From contig NZ_FXZC01000003.1 in assembly GCF_900169275.1 (NCBI RefSeq), positions 372,001 through 436,000 on the forward strand: a DNA stretch of 64,000 bases, in the 5' to 3' direction. Under the pieces are notes generated by a model. The model was given only the letters and a program-made list of their open reading frames with translations, was not told the origin of the DNA and ran no database searches. A program made the translations under genes and the position numbers. The first letter of the stretch is position 1; every line of letters starts with the position of its first letter. Positions 53,983 through 63,191 of the stretch are shown here, one piece after another. Source of the stretch: Brevibacterium casei CIP 102111. Lineage in GTDB: Bacteria; Actinomycetota; Actinomycetes; Actinomycetales; Brevibacteriaceae.

Positions 53983-55689
53983 ATGACCGTCCCCACCCCG
54001 ACGGAGACCCGCTCCCCCGCCTCGGCGAGGGCGATTCGGACCCGCCGCAGCATCCTCGGCGTCGGCCTCGGACTCGGCACCTTCATCACGCTGAGCGCGT
54101 GCACGCCCACGGACACCGACCCGCTCACCGACGGAGCGCCGGTGACCGGAGGCGTACTCACGTACTTCGAGCCGCAGACATGGACGCTGCTCTACCCGCC
54201 GTCGGTGGGCTTCTACCCCAACGGCGGAATCATGAACAACATCTCCGCCCGCCTGCTCTGGCAGGACCCGGAGACCCTCGAGCTCTACCCCTGGCTGGCC
54301 ACCGAGTTGCCCGAGGTCAACGCCGATGCCACGCAGTACACGTTCACCCTGCGCGACGGCGTCACCTACTCCGACGGGTCGCCGCTGACACCGGCGAACG
54401 TCGCGAAGAACTTCGACCTCTTCGGCCGCGGCGACGAAGCCCGGACCCTGCCCGTGTCCGAGCAGATCTCGAACTACGAGCGCAGCGAGGTCCTCGACGA
54501 CCGCCGCGTCCGCTTCCACTTCAGCGCCCCGTCCCCGGGCTTCGCGCAGGCGACGTCGACGATGAACGCGGGGCTCCTCGCCGACTCCACCCTCGACCTC
54601 GACGCCGAGGGCTTCGGACCCGGCGGGGCGACGAAGATCCACACCGCCGGTCCCTTCCGCATCACCGCGGAGACGATCGGCACAAAGCTCTCCGTCCGCG
54701 CCCGCGAGGACTACGACTGGGCGCCGCCGCACCTCAAGCACCAGGGCAGGCCCTACCTCGACGGCATCGACTACCTGGTCAACAACGAGTACTCGGTGCG
54801 CATCGGCGCCGTCCTCTCCGGTCAGGCCGACGGGGTCCGCGACGTCCAGGCCCCGGACGAGACCCGCGTCGAGGAGCAGGGGCTGCGCCTCTATGCGAAG
54901 GCGACGAACGGGATCAACAACAGCATCAACTTCCGCTTCCGCACGGACCTGCTCTCCGACATCCGCGTGCGGCAGGCGCTCATCGCGGCGATCGACCGGC
55001 AGGAGATCGTCGACAAGCTCTTCACCCCGAACTACCCGCTGGCCACCGGCCTCCTCGCGAAGGGTGCAATGGGCTACAAGGACCAGTCGGGGTCGTGGGT
55101 CTACGACCCCGCCGAGGCGGCCCGCCTCCTTGATGAGGCCGGATGGGTCCTCGGCGAGAACGGGTACCGGGTCAAGGACGGGCAGGTGCTCGCGCTGACC
55201 GTGAACACGGCCCTGCCCCAGCCGCGGTCGAACGAGGTCCAGACGCTCATCCAGCAGCAGCTGCGCCGCGTCGGCGTGCGCCTGTCGATCAACCCCGGCG
55301 ACCAGGCGAAGCAGACGCTCGACGCCCTCGAAGTCGATCGCATCCAGATCTACCACTCGATGGTCGCCCGCGCCGACTACGACAACCTCCGGTCGAACTA
55401 CTCCTCGGTCAACCGCGACGTCTTCCTCAACGCCCCCGGCCGTGACGATGCCGCCGACGACACCGTCGATCCCGAGATCGACCGCCTCCTCGAGGAGCTC
55501 GCCTCCGAACCGGAGACGACGAAGCGCCAGGCCGCCGCCGAGGCGGTTCAGGACTACCTCGTCGACCAGGCCTATGTCCTCCCGTTCTTCGAGGAGCCCC
55601 AGGTCTTCGCGTTCCGTCGCCGCGTCCACGGCTTCACCACCGAACCCGTGGGCCGTCCCGACTTCTACAGCACCTGGATTGCGAGCTGA
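53983..55689 (+). CDS. Substrate-binding lipoprotein of a DppA-like ABC importer (KPN_01854-like)
   Basis: A 568-residue family 5 solute-binding protein. The signal region (residues about 20-40) has RTRRSILGVG, so a twin-arginine route is possible, and a lipobox TLSAC. The binding domain begins GGVLTYFEPQTWTLLYPPSVGFYPNGGIMNNI and contains the class signature SDIRVRQALIAAIDRQEIVDKLF. It resembles binding proteins grouped as KPN_01854-like by gene context, which are not generic peptide binders. It is the first gene of a coupled operon. Confidence 0.9.
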   Translation: MTVPTPTETRSPASARAIRTRRSILGVGLGLGTFITLSACTPTDTDPLTDGAPVTGGVLTYFEPQTWTLLYPPSVGFYPNGGIMNNISARLLWQDPETLELYPWLATELPEVNADATQYTFTLRDGVTYSDGSPLTPANVAKNFDLFGRGDEARTLPVSEQISNYERSEVLDDRRVRFHFSAPSPGFAQATSTMNAGLLADSTLDLDAEGFGPGGATKIHTAGPFRITAETIGTKLSVRAREDYDWAPPHLKHQGRPYLDGIDYLVNNEYSVRIGAVLSGQADGVRDVQAPDETRVEEQGLRLYAKATNGINNSINFRFRTDLLSDIRVRQALIAAIDRQEIVDKLFTPNYPLATGLLAKGAMGYKDQSGSWVYDPAEAARLLDEAGWVLGENGYRVKDGQVLALTVNTALPQPRSNEVQTLIQQQLRRVGVRLSINPGDQAKQTLDALEVDRIQIYHSMVARADYDNLRSNYSSVNRDVFLNAPGRDDAADDTVDPEIDRLLEELASEPETTKRQAAAEAVQDYLVDQAYVLPFFEEPQVFAFRRRVHGFTTEPVGRPDFYSTWIAS

Positions 55690-56918
55690 TGATGATCGAC
55701 CTCCGCTATGTCCTCCTCCGACTCGGCCAAGCTGTGCTCGTCCTCCTCCTCGCCTTCACCGCGGCCTTCATCCTCCTCTCGGTCATCCCAGGCGACGGCG
55801 TCACGGCACGCTTCGCCGATCCCGCGCTCGGCCTCTCCGCCGACCAGGTCGCGGCGATCCGTGCCGAGACCGGGGCCGACGAGCCGCTGCTCGCCCGGTA
55901 TCTCATCACGCTCGGAGGATTCCTCACCGGCGACTTCGGCTTCTCCGTCCAGACGGGGGCCGCGGTCTCGACGATCGTCGCCGCGGCCCTGCCGTCGACG
56001 ATCGCCCTTGCCATCTCCGGCTTCCTCACCGCGGTCGTCCTCGCCGTCCTCATCGCCGTCTTCGCAACCTACGGTCCGGCGACCGGCCCGCAGGCGTGGG
56101 TGCGCAGGGTCGTCGACTCCGTGCCGAGCCTCTTCATCTCCATCCCCGTGTTCTGGCTGGGGATCCTCCTCATCCAGGTCTTCTCCTTCCAGCTCGGCAT
56201 CGTCTCCGTCGTCTCCCCCACCCCCGCCGAGGCGCTCGTCCTCCCCACGCTCACCGTGGCCGTCCCGCTCTCGGCCCCGATCGCGCAGGTCCTCATCCGC
56301 TCGATCACCGAGGTCAAAGCCGCGGGCTTCGTCAAGGTCACCGCCGCCAAGGGCGCGTCCGAGCGGTGGATCCTCATCCACACTGTCGCCCGCAACGCCC
56401 TGCTGCCGGGCCTGACGATCGTCGGACTCGTCTTCGGCGAGCTCGTCGCCGGTGCCGTCGTCACCGAGACCGTGTTCGGCCGCAACGGCATCGGCCAGAT
56501 CACCGCGCAGGCCGTGACGAACCGGGACAACCCGATCCTGCTCGCCGTCGTCGTTCTCGCCACGCTCGGCTACGTCGTCATCAACCTCGCCGTCGACCTC
56601 CTCTACCCCGTCATCGACGTCCGTCTGCGCGGGAAGCCGGGAACCGCCTCGGCGAGGGCAGGACGCGGAAGCGGTCGAGGCGGCGCTCGTTCGAGCACCG
56701 CACACAGCGCAGTTACCGCCACCGATCCCACGACGAAGGAGGCGCTGGCGGCGAGCGCGTCCAGCGTCGGCGTCGCCCTCGACTGGGGTGAGCCCTCAGC
56801 CGTCGGTCCCGCTGACAGTGTCGGCCCCGCTGACAGTTCTGCCGCCGGCGGACCCGGCACCTCTGCCCAGGACGCGGCCGAGCCGGGCCGAGCCCTGAAC
56901 GGAAAGAGGACCCCATGA
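55689..56918 (+). CDS. DppB-like ABC permease with Ala/Gly/Ser-rich C-terminal tail
   Basis: A 409-residue permease with six helices. The first 315 residues are a normal DppB/OppB permease (first helix about 10-30, EAA loop AAKGASERWILIHTVARNALLPGL, FGRNGIGQ). The last 95 residues (from KPGTASARAG) are a low-complexity Ala/Ser/Gly/Thr tail not typical of the family, running to the overlap with the next gene. The start overlaps the SBP stop by one base (TGATG). Confidence 0.9.
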   Translation: MMIDLRYVLLRLGQAVLVLLLAFTAAFILLSVIPGDGVTARFADPALGLSADQVAAIRAETGADEPLLARYLITLGGFLTGDFGFSVQTGAAVSTIVAAALPSTIALAISGFLTAVVLAVLIAVFATYGPATGPQAWVRRVVDSVPSLFISIPVFWLGILLIQVFSFQLGIVSVVSPTPAEALVLPTLTVAVPLSAPIAQVLIRSITEVKAAGFVKVTAAKGASERWILIHTVARNALLPGLTIVGLVFGELVAGAVVTETVFGRNGIGQITAQAVTNRDNPILLAVVVLATLGYVVINLAVDLLYPVIDVRLRGKPGTASARAGRGSGRGGARSSTAHSAVTATDPTTKEALAASASSVGVALDWGEPSAVGPADSVGPADSSAAGGPGTSAQDAAEPGRALNGKRTP

Positions 56919-57817
56919 GCTTCATCTCCAGCCTCACGCGCACAGCGCAGGGCACCGGACGCGTGCGCCCGAACTCCCGACGGCCCCGCCCTGGCTCCGG
57001 GCGACTGCGCTCAAGTGCCGGTGCGCTCATCGGTCCGGCCACCGTCATCTCCGGCCTCGTCCTCCTCATCGCGGTCCTCTGGGCTCTGCTGCCCGGCCTG
57101 TTCACGCAGTACGACCCCAACGACGGCGGGACGACGCCGGCACTGCTCGCCCCGAGCCTCGAGCACTGGTTCGGCACCGACCAGACGGGACGCGACGTCT
57201 TCACCCGCGTCGTCTACGGCGCCTCCCAGTCCCTGCTTGCCGCGCTCGTCGCGGTCGGAGTCGGCCTCCTCGTCGGCACAAGCATCGGACTCATCGCGGG
57301 CACCCGCCGGGGCTGGGTCGACGATGTCCTCATGCGCGCCGTCGACGTCCTCCTTTCGATCCCCGCGATCCTGCTCAGCCTCTCGATCGTCATCGTCCTC
57401 GGCTTCGGCACGATCAACGCGGCGATCGCGGTCGGCGTCACCGCAATCGCGCAGTTCGCCCGGCTCGCCCGGTCCGAGGCCGTGCGGATCGATACGAGCG
57501 ACTTCGTCGCCGCCGCGTACGGGTCCGGTGGCACCTACTGGTCCGTGCTCGTCCGACACATCCTCCCGAACTCGATCTCGCCGGTGCTCACCCTCGCCGT
57601 CCTCCAGATCGGCTCGGCGATCCTCCAGATCTCCACACTCGGATTCCTCGGCTACGGCACGCCGCCACCGACTCCCGAATGGGGCCTCATCATCGCCGAG
57701 GGCCGCAACTTCGTCGCCACCGCGTGGTGGCTGACGGTCCTGCCCGGCCTCGTCGTCATGGCGATCGTGCTCGCCACTCACCAGATCGGCAACACCCTGC
57801 GAAAGGCGACATCATGA
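56915..57817 (+). CDS. DppC-like ABC permease
   Basis: A 300-residue permease with an Arg-rich N-terminal tail (about 1-35), a DppC-type first helix (GPATVISGLVLLIAVLWALLPG), the WFGTDQTGRDVFTRVVYGASQSL signature, and SDFVAAAYGSGGTYWSVLVRHILPNSISP as the coupling helix. It forms the channel with the preceding permease. It overlaps both neighbours by four bases (ATGA). Confidence 0.93.
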   Translation: MSFISSLTRTAQGTGRVRPNSRRPRPGSGRLRSSAGALIGPATVISGLVLLIAVLWALLPGLFTQYDPNDGGTTPALLAPSLEHWFGTDQTGRDVFTRVVYGASQSLLAALVAVGVGLLVGTSIGLIAGTRRGWVDDVLMRAVDVLLSIPAILLSLSIVIVLGFGTINAAIAVGVTAIAQFARLARSEAVRIDTSDFVAAAYGSGGTYWSVLVRHILPNSISPVLTLAVLQIGSAILQISTLGFLGYGTPPPTPEWGLIIAEGRNFVATAWWLTVLPGLVVMAIVLATHQIGNTLRKATS

Positions 57818-59649
57818 CCGACCTCCTCGCTCCCCCGACCGCGTCTCTGCTGTCCGTGCGCGGACTCACCGTCGACTACTCCCACCGCGGCGGGACCGGT
57901 GACCCTGCGGTCGATGGGCTCGACCTTACCGTCCGCCCCGGACACGTGACCGCGGTCGTCGGCGAATCCGGGTCGGGCAAGTCGACGACGGCGAACGCCG
58001 TCCTCGGTCTCCTCCCCGAATCCGCGCGGGTCACGGCCGGGAGCATCCAGCTCGGCGAGGTGGCACTCGACTCCCTGTCACCCCGTGCCTGGCGCGATGT
58101 GCGGGGAGCCCAGATCGGCTACGTCCCCCAGGATCCCGGCAGCTCCCTCAACCCGCTGCGCACTGTGGGCAAGTCCGTCGCCGAGGCGCTGCGCATCCAC
58201 CGGCGCGCAGACCCCAGAACCACTCGCGCCGAGGTCCTCGACCTCCTCGAGCGCGTCGGCATCGACCGTCCTGAGCTGCGAGCCGACCAGTACCCGCACG
58301 AACTCTCCGGCGGAATGCGGCAGCGCGTGCTCATCGCCGCAGGCATCGCGCTGCGGCCGCGGCTGCTCATCGCCGACGAACCGACCTCGGCGCTCGACGT
58401 CACCGTGCAGAAGCGCATCCTCGACCTCCTCGACGAACTGCGTGCGGAGACCGGCATGGGTGTCCTCCTCATCACCCACGACCTCGCGGTCGCCGGGGAA
58501 CGGGCCGACGACGTCGTCGTCATGCAGTCGGGCAGGGTCGTCGAAGCAGGACCGGCCGGGGAGATCTTCTCCCGTCCAGCCACCGACTACACCTCGCGCC
58601 TGCTCGCCGACGCCCCGGCCCTGCAGGTCAGGGAACCGAAGGAGCGGACAGATGCGAGCGCCGAGGCGGCAGGTCCGGGCGCCGAGGCGGCTGCCGGGTT
58701 CGTCTCGGTCGAGGGCCTCACACAGGTCTACGCGCGCACCGACGACCCTGCCGCCGGAACCACTGCCGCCGAACCCGCACCGGTCATCGGCGTCGAGGAC
58801 GTCTCCCTCACCGTCGCCCGCGGGACGACGCACGGCATCGTCGGCGAATCCGGCTCGGGGAAGACGACAACGGGCAAGGCACTCGCCGGCTTCCTCACCC
58901 CGCAGGCCGGGTCGGTGCGGATCGGCGAGATCGATGCGGCCCGCCTCGGCGAGGGAGGACAGCGGCGCCGGCGGCTGCGCGAACTGCGGCGCACGGTCCA
59001 GCTCGTCCACCAGAACCCCTACTCCGCGCTCGATCCGAAGCAGTCGATCGGGGCGATCCTCACCGAGCCGCTGCGGAACTTCCGCATCGGCACCCGCGCC
59101 GACCGCGGGCAGCGGGTGGCGTCGATCCTCGAGAAGGTCGCCCTGCCGGGATCGTATGTGCAGCGGCGGCCGCGCGAGCTCTCGGGCGGGCAGCTGCAGC
59201 GGGTGGCGATCGCCCGCGCGCTCATCGCCGGACCCGAACTCGTCGTCTTCGACGAAGCGGTCTCCGCGCTCGACGTCACGGTCCAGGCGCAGATCCTTCG
59301 CCTCCTCGGCGAGCTCCAGGACGACCTCGGACTCACCTATGTCTTCATCTCCCACGATCTCGCCGTCGTTCGGCAGATCGCGGACACGGTGTCGGTGATG
59401 TCCGGGGGCCACCTCGTCGAGTCCGGGCGCACCGAGGACCTCTTCACCCGGCCGCAGACGGCGTACACGCGCACCCTCCTCGACGCGATCCCCCGCCCGC
59501 TCGCGCTCCAGGGAAGCCGCACCCCGGACACCCCGAGTGCCCACGGTGCCTCCGGCCTCCTCGACACCTCCGCCCCTAACTCCGCCACCCCCTCCGACCC
59601 CACCGCCGCCGGCACCCTCGCCGCGGCAGAGAGCTGGGATCCACGATGA
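57814..59649 (+). CDS. Double ABC ATPase (fused DppD-DppF type)
   Basis: A 611-residue protein with two ATPase modules. First: Walker A GESGSGKST (about 49-57), signature LSGGMRQRVLIAAGI, Walker B LLIADEPTSALD. Second: GESGSGKTT (about 343-351), signature LSGGQLQRVAIARAL, Walker B LVVFDEAVSALDV, with Ala in place of the usual Pro after DE. A Gly/Ala/Thr-rich linker separates them and a low-complexity tail (about 560-611) ends the protein. Such fusions energise dipeptide- and nickel-type importers. The start overlaps the DppC-like gene by four bases. Confidence 0.92.
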   Translation: MTDLLAPPTASLLSVRGLTVDYSHRGGTGDPAVDGLDLTVRPGHVTAVVGESGSGKSTTANAVLGLLPESARVTAGSIQLGEVALDSLSPRAWRDVRGAQIGYVPQDPGSSLNPLRTVGKSVAEALRIHRRADPRTTRAEVLDLLERVGIDRPELRADQYPHELSGGMRQRVLIAAGIALRPRLLIADEPTSALDVTVQKRILDLLDELRAETGMGVLLITHDLAVAGERADDVVVMQSGRVVEAGPAGEIFSRPATDYTSRLLADAPALQVREPKERTDASAEAAGPGAEAAAGFVSVEGLTQVYARTDDPAAGTTAAEPAPVIGVEDVSLTVARGTTHGIVGESGSGKTTTGKALAGFLTPQAGSVRIGEIDAARLGEGGQRRRRLRELRRTVQLVHQNPYSALDPKQSIGAILTEPLRNFRIGTRADRGQRVASILEKVALPGSYVQRRPRELSGGQLQRVAIARALIAGPELVVFDEAVSALDVTVQAQILRLLGELQDDLGLTYVFISHDLAVVRQIADTVSVMSGGHLVESGRTEDLFTRPQTAYTRTLLDAIPRPLALQGSRTPDTPSAHGASGLLDTSAPNSATPSDPTAAGTLAAAESWDPR

Positions 59650-60785
59650 CCGACACGATCACCACCCCCACGCCCACGACCGGCCCCCGGCTCGGGTTCT
59701 TCACCCGCCTCCTCGAGGACGCGCCCGCCGAGCAGCGGTACCGGTTCGCGCTCGAGCAGATCGAAACGGCCGAGCGTTTCGGCTTCGCCACGGCCTGGGT
59801 CGCCCAGCACCACTTCTCCGCGACCGAGGGCGGTCTGCCCTCGCCGCTCGTCTTCCTCTCCCACGCGGCGGCACGGACCTCACGGATCCGGCTCGGCACC
59901 GCGATCATCACCCTGCCGATGGAGAACGGGGTGCGGGTGGCCGAGGACGCCGCCGTCGTCGACGCACTCTCCGGCGGTCGCCTCGAGATCGGGCTCGGCT
60001 CGGGCGGCAACCCCAAGTCGTTCCCCGCCTTCGGGACGACCTTCGACGACCGCCGCACCGTCTTCGCCGACAATCTTGCGGCGCTGAGGACCCTGCTCGG
60101 CGGTAAGGCGCTCATTGCCGGGGACGTCCAGCCGGAGGGCTACCGCCTCTACCCGCAGGCGCCGGGGCTGGCCGATCGCCTGTGGCAGGCGACGTTCTCC
60201 GCGGTCGGCGCCGGTGCCGCGGGAACAGCCGGGGACGGGCTCATGCTCTCGCGCACCCAGCCGCGCCCGGCGGAGAACACCTCCGCGACCCTCGACGAGG
60301 TGCAGCTGCCCGTCATCGACACCTATCTGTCCGCGCTGCCCGACGGTGTCGAGCCGCGCATCCTCGCCTCGCGCACCGCGGTCGTCGCCGACGCCGAGGA
60401 TCTCCCCCGGCTGCGCGAACTTACCGAACCCGCCCTGCGCGCCGAGGCGAACCGCCTTGTCGGCTACGACACCTCCGGTCTCAGCCTCGACGAGCTGCTC
60501 ATCGCGACCGACACCCACCTCGGCACGCCCGAGCAGGTCATCGAGAGCCTCGCCGCCGACCGGGTGCTGCCGCGGGTGAGCGACGTGAGCTTCCAGGTCC
60601 ACTCGGTGCCGGCGACGAACGAGCACACGCTGCGCTCGATCGAACTGCTCGCCACCGAGGTCGCTCCGGCGCTCGGGCTGAAGGTCGAGGGTGGTGCAGT
60701 CGCGGGTGCAAGGGTTGGCTCTGGAGCCGGCGCCGGCGGCGGCTCTGTCGGTCTCGGGGCTGCGGCGGCCGGATCGGCGCGCTGA
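59646..60785 (+). CDS. Luciferase-like FMN-dependent monooxygenase (KPN_01858-like)
   Basis: A 379-residue (beta/alpha)8 flavin protein: RLGFFTRLLEDAPAEQRYRFALEQIETAERFGFATAWVAQHHF at the N-terminus, TSRIRLGTAIITLPMENGVRVAEDAAVVDALSGGRLEIGLGSGGN in the flavin-binding region. It belongs to the luciferase-like monooxygenases encoded beside KPN_01854-like transporters. It needs reduced FMN, but no reductase is encoded in the operon. The last 33 residues are a Gly/Ala tail. It overlaps the ATPase gene by four bases. Confidence 0.9.
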   Translation: MTDTITTPTPTTGPRLGFFTRLLEDAPAEQRYRFALEQIETAERFGFATAWVAQHHFSATEGGLPSPLVFLSHAAARTSRIRLGTAIITLPMENGVRVAEDAAVVDALSGGRLEIGLGSGGNPKSFPAFGTTFDDRRTVFADNLAALRTLLGGKALIAGDVQPEGYRLYPQAPGLADRLWQATFSAVGAGAAGTAGDGLMLSRTQPRPAENTSATLDEVQLPVIDTYLSALPDGVEPRILASRTAVVADAEDLPRLRELTEPALRAEANRLVGYDTSGLSLDELLIATDTHLGTPEQVIESLAADRVLPRVSDVSFQVHSVPATNEHTLRSIELLATEVAPALGLKVEGGAVAGARVGSGAGAGGGSVGLGAAAAGSAR

Positions 60786-60786
60786 G

Positions 60787-62169
60787 ATGCCCGACATCAT
60801 CAACCTCCTCGCCGGCCTCACCGAGGGCGACCCCCTCGACCGCCTCCGCGACCACCGCCCTCAGGCGAAGGAGAACGCGCAGCTGAGCTTCGAGGCACTC
60901 CTCGAACCCGAGGAGCCGGGCGACTTCTCCTACCGCGACCGCTACGTCATCGCCGCGTTCACCGCCGGGCTGCTCGGCTCGACCGCCGGCGAGGAGTTCT
61001 ACCGGGACCTGCTGCGCGACGAGGACGAAGCTGCGGCGTGGGCGATCGCCGAACTCCTCGACGACACTGTCGTCGACCTCGACGCGACGAACCCCGTCCG
61101 CGGCCCGTACGGGAACTACGGATCCGCGAGGTTGGTCGCAGAGAACGTCAACGGTCCCTGGCTGAGCGTCGGTGCGAAGGCACGGGACACGCTCGGGCCG
61201 GTCACCTCGGCGGGGATCGAATTCGCCCACCTCCTCGTCCTCCATCCCCGCGATGCCGGGCCCGAGGACCTCGCCAGGCTGCTCGCCGCCGGCTGGGACG
61301 AGGACGGAATCGTCACTCTCGCCCAGCTGATCTCGTTCCTCAACTTCCAGATCCGGTTGAGCGCCGGGCTCGCCGCCCTCCTCCACGCCCCCGCCGCGGC
61401 CGAGGAGCAGATCCCCTCCCGCCCGCTCACCTCGGCGGATGGGCGTGCCGGTGGGTCCTCCGGGGCAGGGTCCTCGGGGGCGGGATCCGGGTCGGGTGCC
61501 GATGGATCCGGAACCGGAGCGCGGTCGTCAGCCCTCGCCGAGGTGGGGGCCCGGGTGAAGACGTACCCCGACCTCGCGCGGCCGGAGGTCTTCCAGCAGT
61601 CCGGGCTCGGCTGGGTGCCGTGGATCGCGCCCGTCGCCGAGGCGGACCTCACCGAGGCGCAGCGCGATGCCCTCATCGAGGCCGGGCGGGCGAAGAACCC
61701 GTACTTCCGCCTGCTCGCGCGGGATCCGGCGGCGCTGCGGGCGCGCACCCTGACCGACTTCGACATCTTCTTCAACGTCAGCGACGGCCTCGGCCGGGCG
61801 GAGCGCGAGCTCGCGGCAACGGCGGCCTCCCGACTCAACGGGTGCCTGTTCTGCGCGTCGATCCACTCGGACCGGGCGAGCGAGGAGTCCGGCCGACGGG
61901 ACCTCGTCCAGCAGATGTTGGATACGGGGACGGATGAGCCGTCCCACCTCGGCGATCCGGTGTGGGATGCCGTCGTCGACGCCTCGGTCGCTCTCAGCCT
62001 CACCCCGCCGGCCTTCGGACCGGACCGGGTGGCGGCGCTGCGGGATGCGGGACTGACCGATGCGGACATCATCGATGTCCTCGGTGGGGCGGCGTTCTTC
62101 AACTGGGCGAACCGGCTCATGCTCTCCCTGGGAGAGCCCGAGCTCATCGCATCGGGGAAGACGAGGTAG
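60787..62169 (+). CDS. Fused CMD-AhpD protein (Avi_7170-Avi_7169 like)
   Basis: A 460-residue two-domain protein. Residues about 1-215 are a carboxymuconolactone-decarboxylase-like domain (DIINLLAGLTEGDPLDRLRDHRPQAKENAQLSFEALL and HLLVLHPRDAGPEDLARLLAAG). A Gly/Ser linker (about 218-248) follows. The C-terminal domain is an AhpD-like alkylhydroperoxidase with the redox centre CLFCASIH (Cys 353, Cys 356, His 360). In other bacteria the two domains are encoded separately beside this transporter; here they are fused. It sits one base after the monooxygenase stop and likely removes peroxide or a peroxidised product; inferred. Confidence 0.88.
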   Translation: MPDIINLLAGLTEGDPLDRLRDHRPQAKENAQLSFEALLEPEEPGDFSYRDRYVIAAFTAGLLGSTAGEEFYRDLLRDEDEAAAWAIAELLDDTVVDLDATNPVRGPYGNYGSARLVAENVNGPWLSVGAKARDTLGPVTSAGIEFAHLLVLHPRDAGPEDLARLLAAGWDEDGIVTLAQLISFLNFQIRLSAGLAALLHAPAAAEEQIPSRPLTSADGRAGGSSGAGSSGAGSGSGADGSGTGARSSALAEVGARVKTYPDLARPEVFQQSGLGWVPWIAPVAEADLTEAQRDALIEAGRAKNPYFRLLARDPAALRARTLTDFDIFFNVSDGLGRAERELAATAASRLNGCLFCASIHSDRASEESGRRDLVQQMLDTGTDEPSHLGDPVWDAVVDASVALSLTPPAFGPDRVAALRDAGLTDADIIDVLGGAAFFNWANRLMLSLGEPELIASGKTR

Positions 62170-62252
62170 GCGCGGCGGGACTGCCGGATGCGGCGGTCCG
62201 GCACACTGTCCGACGCCTTCCCGTCCGACGCTTGCCTACCCGATATCGCCCG

Positions 62253-62798
62253 TTATCCGACGTCCATGAGCGTCGAGCGGATGATGAAGCGGTTTCCCGT
62301 CGGGGATTCGACGCTGAAGCCCGCGCCGCGGCCGGGGACGACGTCGACGGTGAGGTGGGTGTGCTTCCAGTACGCGAACTGCTCGGCCGACATCCAGAAG
62401 TCGATCCCCGAGGTGGTGGCGCCGTCAGCGTCGGCCTCGGGCAGGGGCAGGTCGAAGTGGCCGAGGAGGACGTCGGCATCGGAGGTGAGGAAGTCGCCTT
62501 CGGGGAAGCACATCGGCGAGGAGCCGTCGCAGCAGCCGCCCGACTGATGGAACATCAGCTGACCGTGCTTGGCGACGAGGTCGCCGAGGAGGTCGACCGT
62601 GGCCTGCGTCATCGCCACCCGGGACTTCGTCTCCCCCTCGATCGTCGGTGACGATTCGAGTGCGGTCGGAGCGGTCTGGTCGGCTGGCTCGGCGTGCTCA
62701 TCGGGTGCGCTGCGGCCAGCGGGCGTCGACTCTGCTGGGCTCCGGTCGGCGGGGATCCGGTCGTCACCGACCTTCGCGGTGTCGATCTGTTCGCTCAT
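62253..62798 (-). CDS. DUF779 family protein (orphan)
   Basis: A 181-residue protein. The C-terminal 125 residues are a DUF779 domain (TVDLLGDLVAKHGQLMFHQSGGCCDGSSPMCFPEGDF, WKHTHLTVDVVPGRGAGFSVES). Its Cys pair plus Cys (CCDG...MCF) may bind a metal. An N-terminal 55-residue Pro/Ala/Asp-rich extension is unusual. DUF779 genes normally sit next to an aldehyde dehydrogenase, which is absent here. ATG at 62798 has GGAGG upstream. Confidence 0.85.
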   Translation of the reverse strand: MSEQIDTAKVGDDRIPADRSPAESTPAGRSAPDEHAEPADQTAPTALESSPTIEGETKSRVAMTQATVDLLGDLVAKHGQLMFHQSGGCCDGSSPMCFPEGDFLTSDADVLLGHFDLPLPEADADGATTSGIDFWMSAEQFAYWKHTHLTVDVVPGRGAGFSVESPTGNRFIIRSTLMDVG

Positions 62799-63191
62799 GA
62801 CATGACCTCCATCGGTTGTCGCAGGAGCCGGTTCTCGCGGATCGCTGAGGCGGCGCGATCGCGCCGTTGTCCTCCACCTCCGCAATGATGGGGTCGATGT
62901 CGAACTTCCTCATCGCCGATCCCAGTCCACCTCCGGCGGACGACCGCCGACTCGTCTGCAGGCGACAAGCCTCCCGTCGACCGACTCCGTCGTTCCAGCC
63001 TAGGCCTCGGCAGACCAGAGAACAAGAGTGGTCCACGGCGAGGTCGAAGCGCTTCAAAACTCGCTCACCTGCGTGAATTCAGATGAACCTTAGTTCGAAC
63101 GAGTTTCGAACTTTCTATTGACAAGATTCCCTCTAAGGTCTAGACTGAGAGCAACGATCCACACCGTTGTGGAGAAGGCAGGTGACCGGCA
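62799..63191. other. Gene-free divergent region with promoter of the DUF222/HNH gene
   Basis: Between the divergent DUF779 and HNH-like genes I see no gene. The right part carries a consensus-like promoter; the left part (62799-63090) shows nothing recognisable. Confidence 0.6.
63092..63146 (+). promoter_or_regulatory. Sigma-70-type promoter with adjacent inverted repeat
   Basis: TTGACA (63118-63123) and TAGACT (63141-63146) are separated by exactly 17 bp, the ideal spacing. Immediately upstream, AGTTCGAA (63092-63099) and TTCGAACT (63105-63112) form a perfect inverted repeat that could bind a repressor. Confidence 0.65.
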
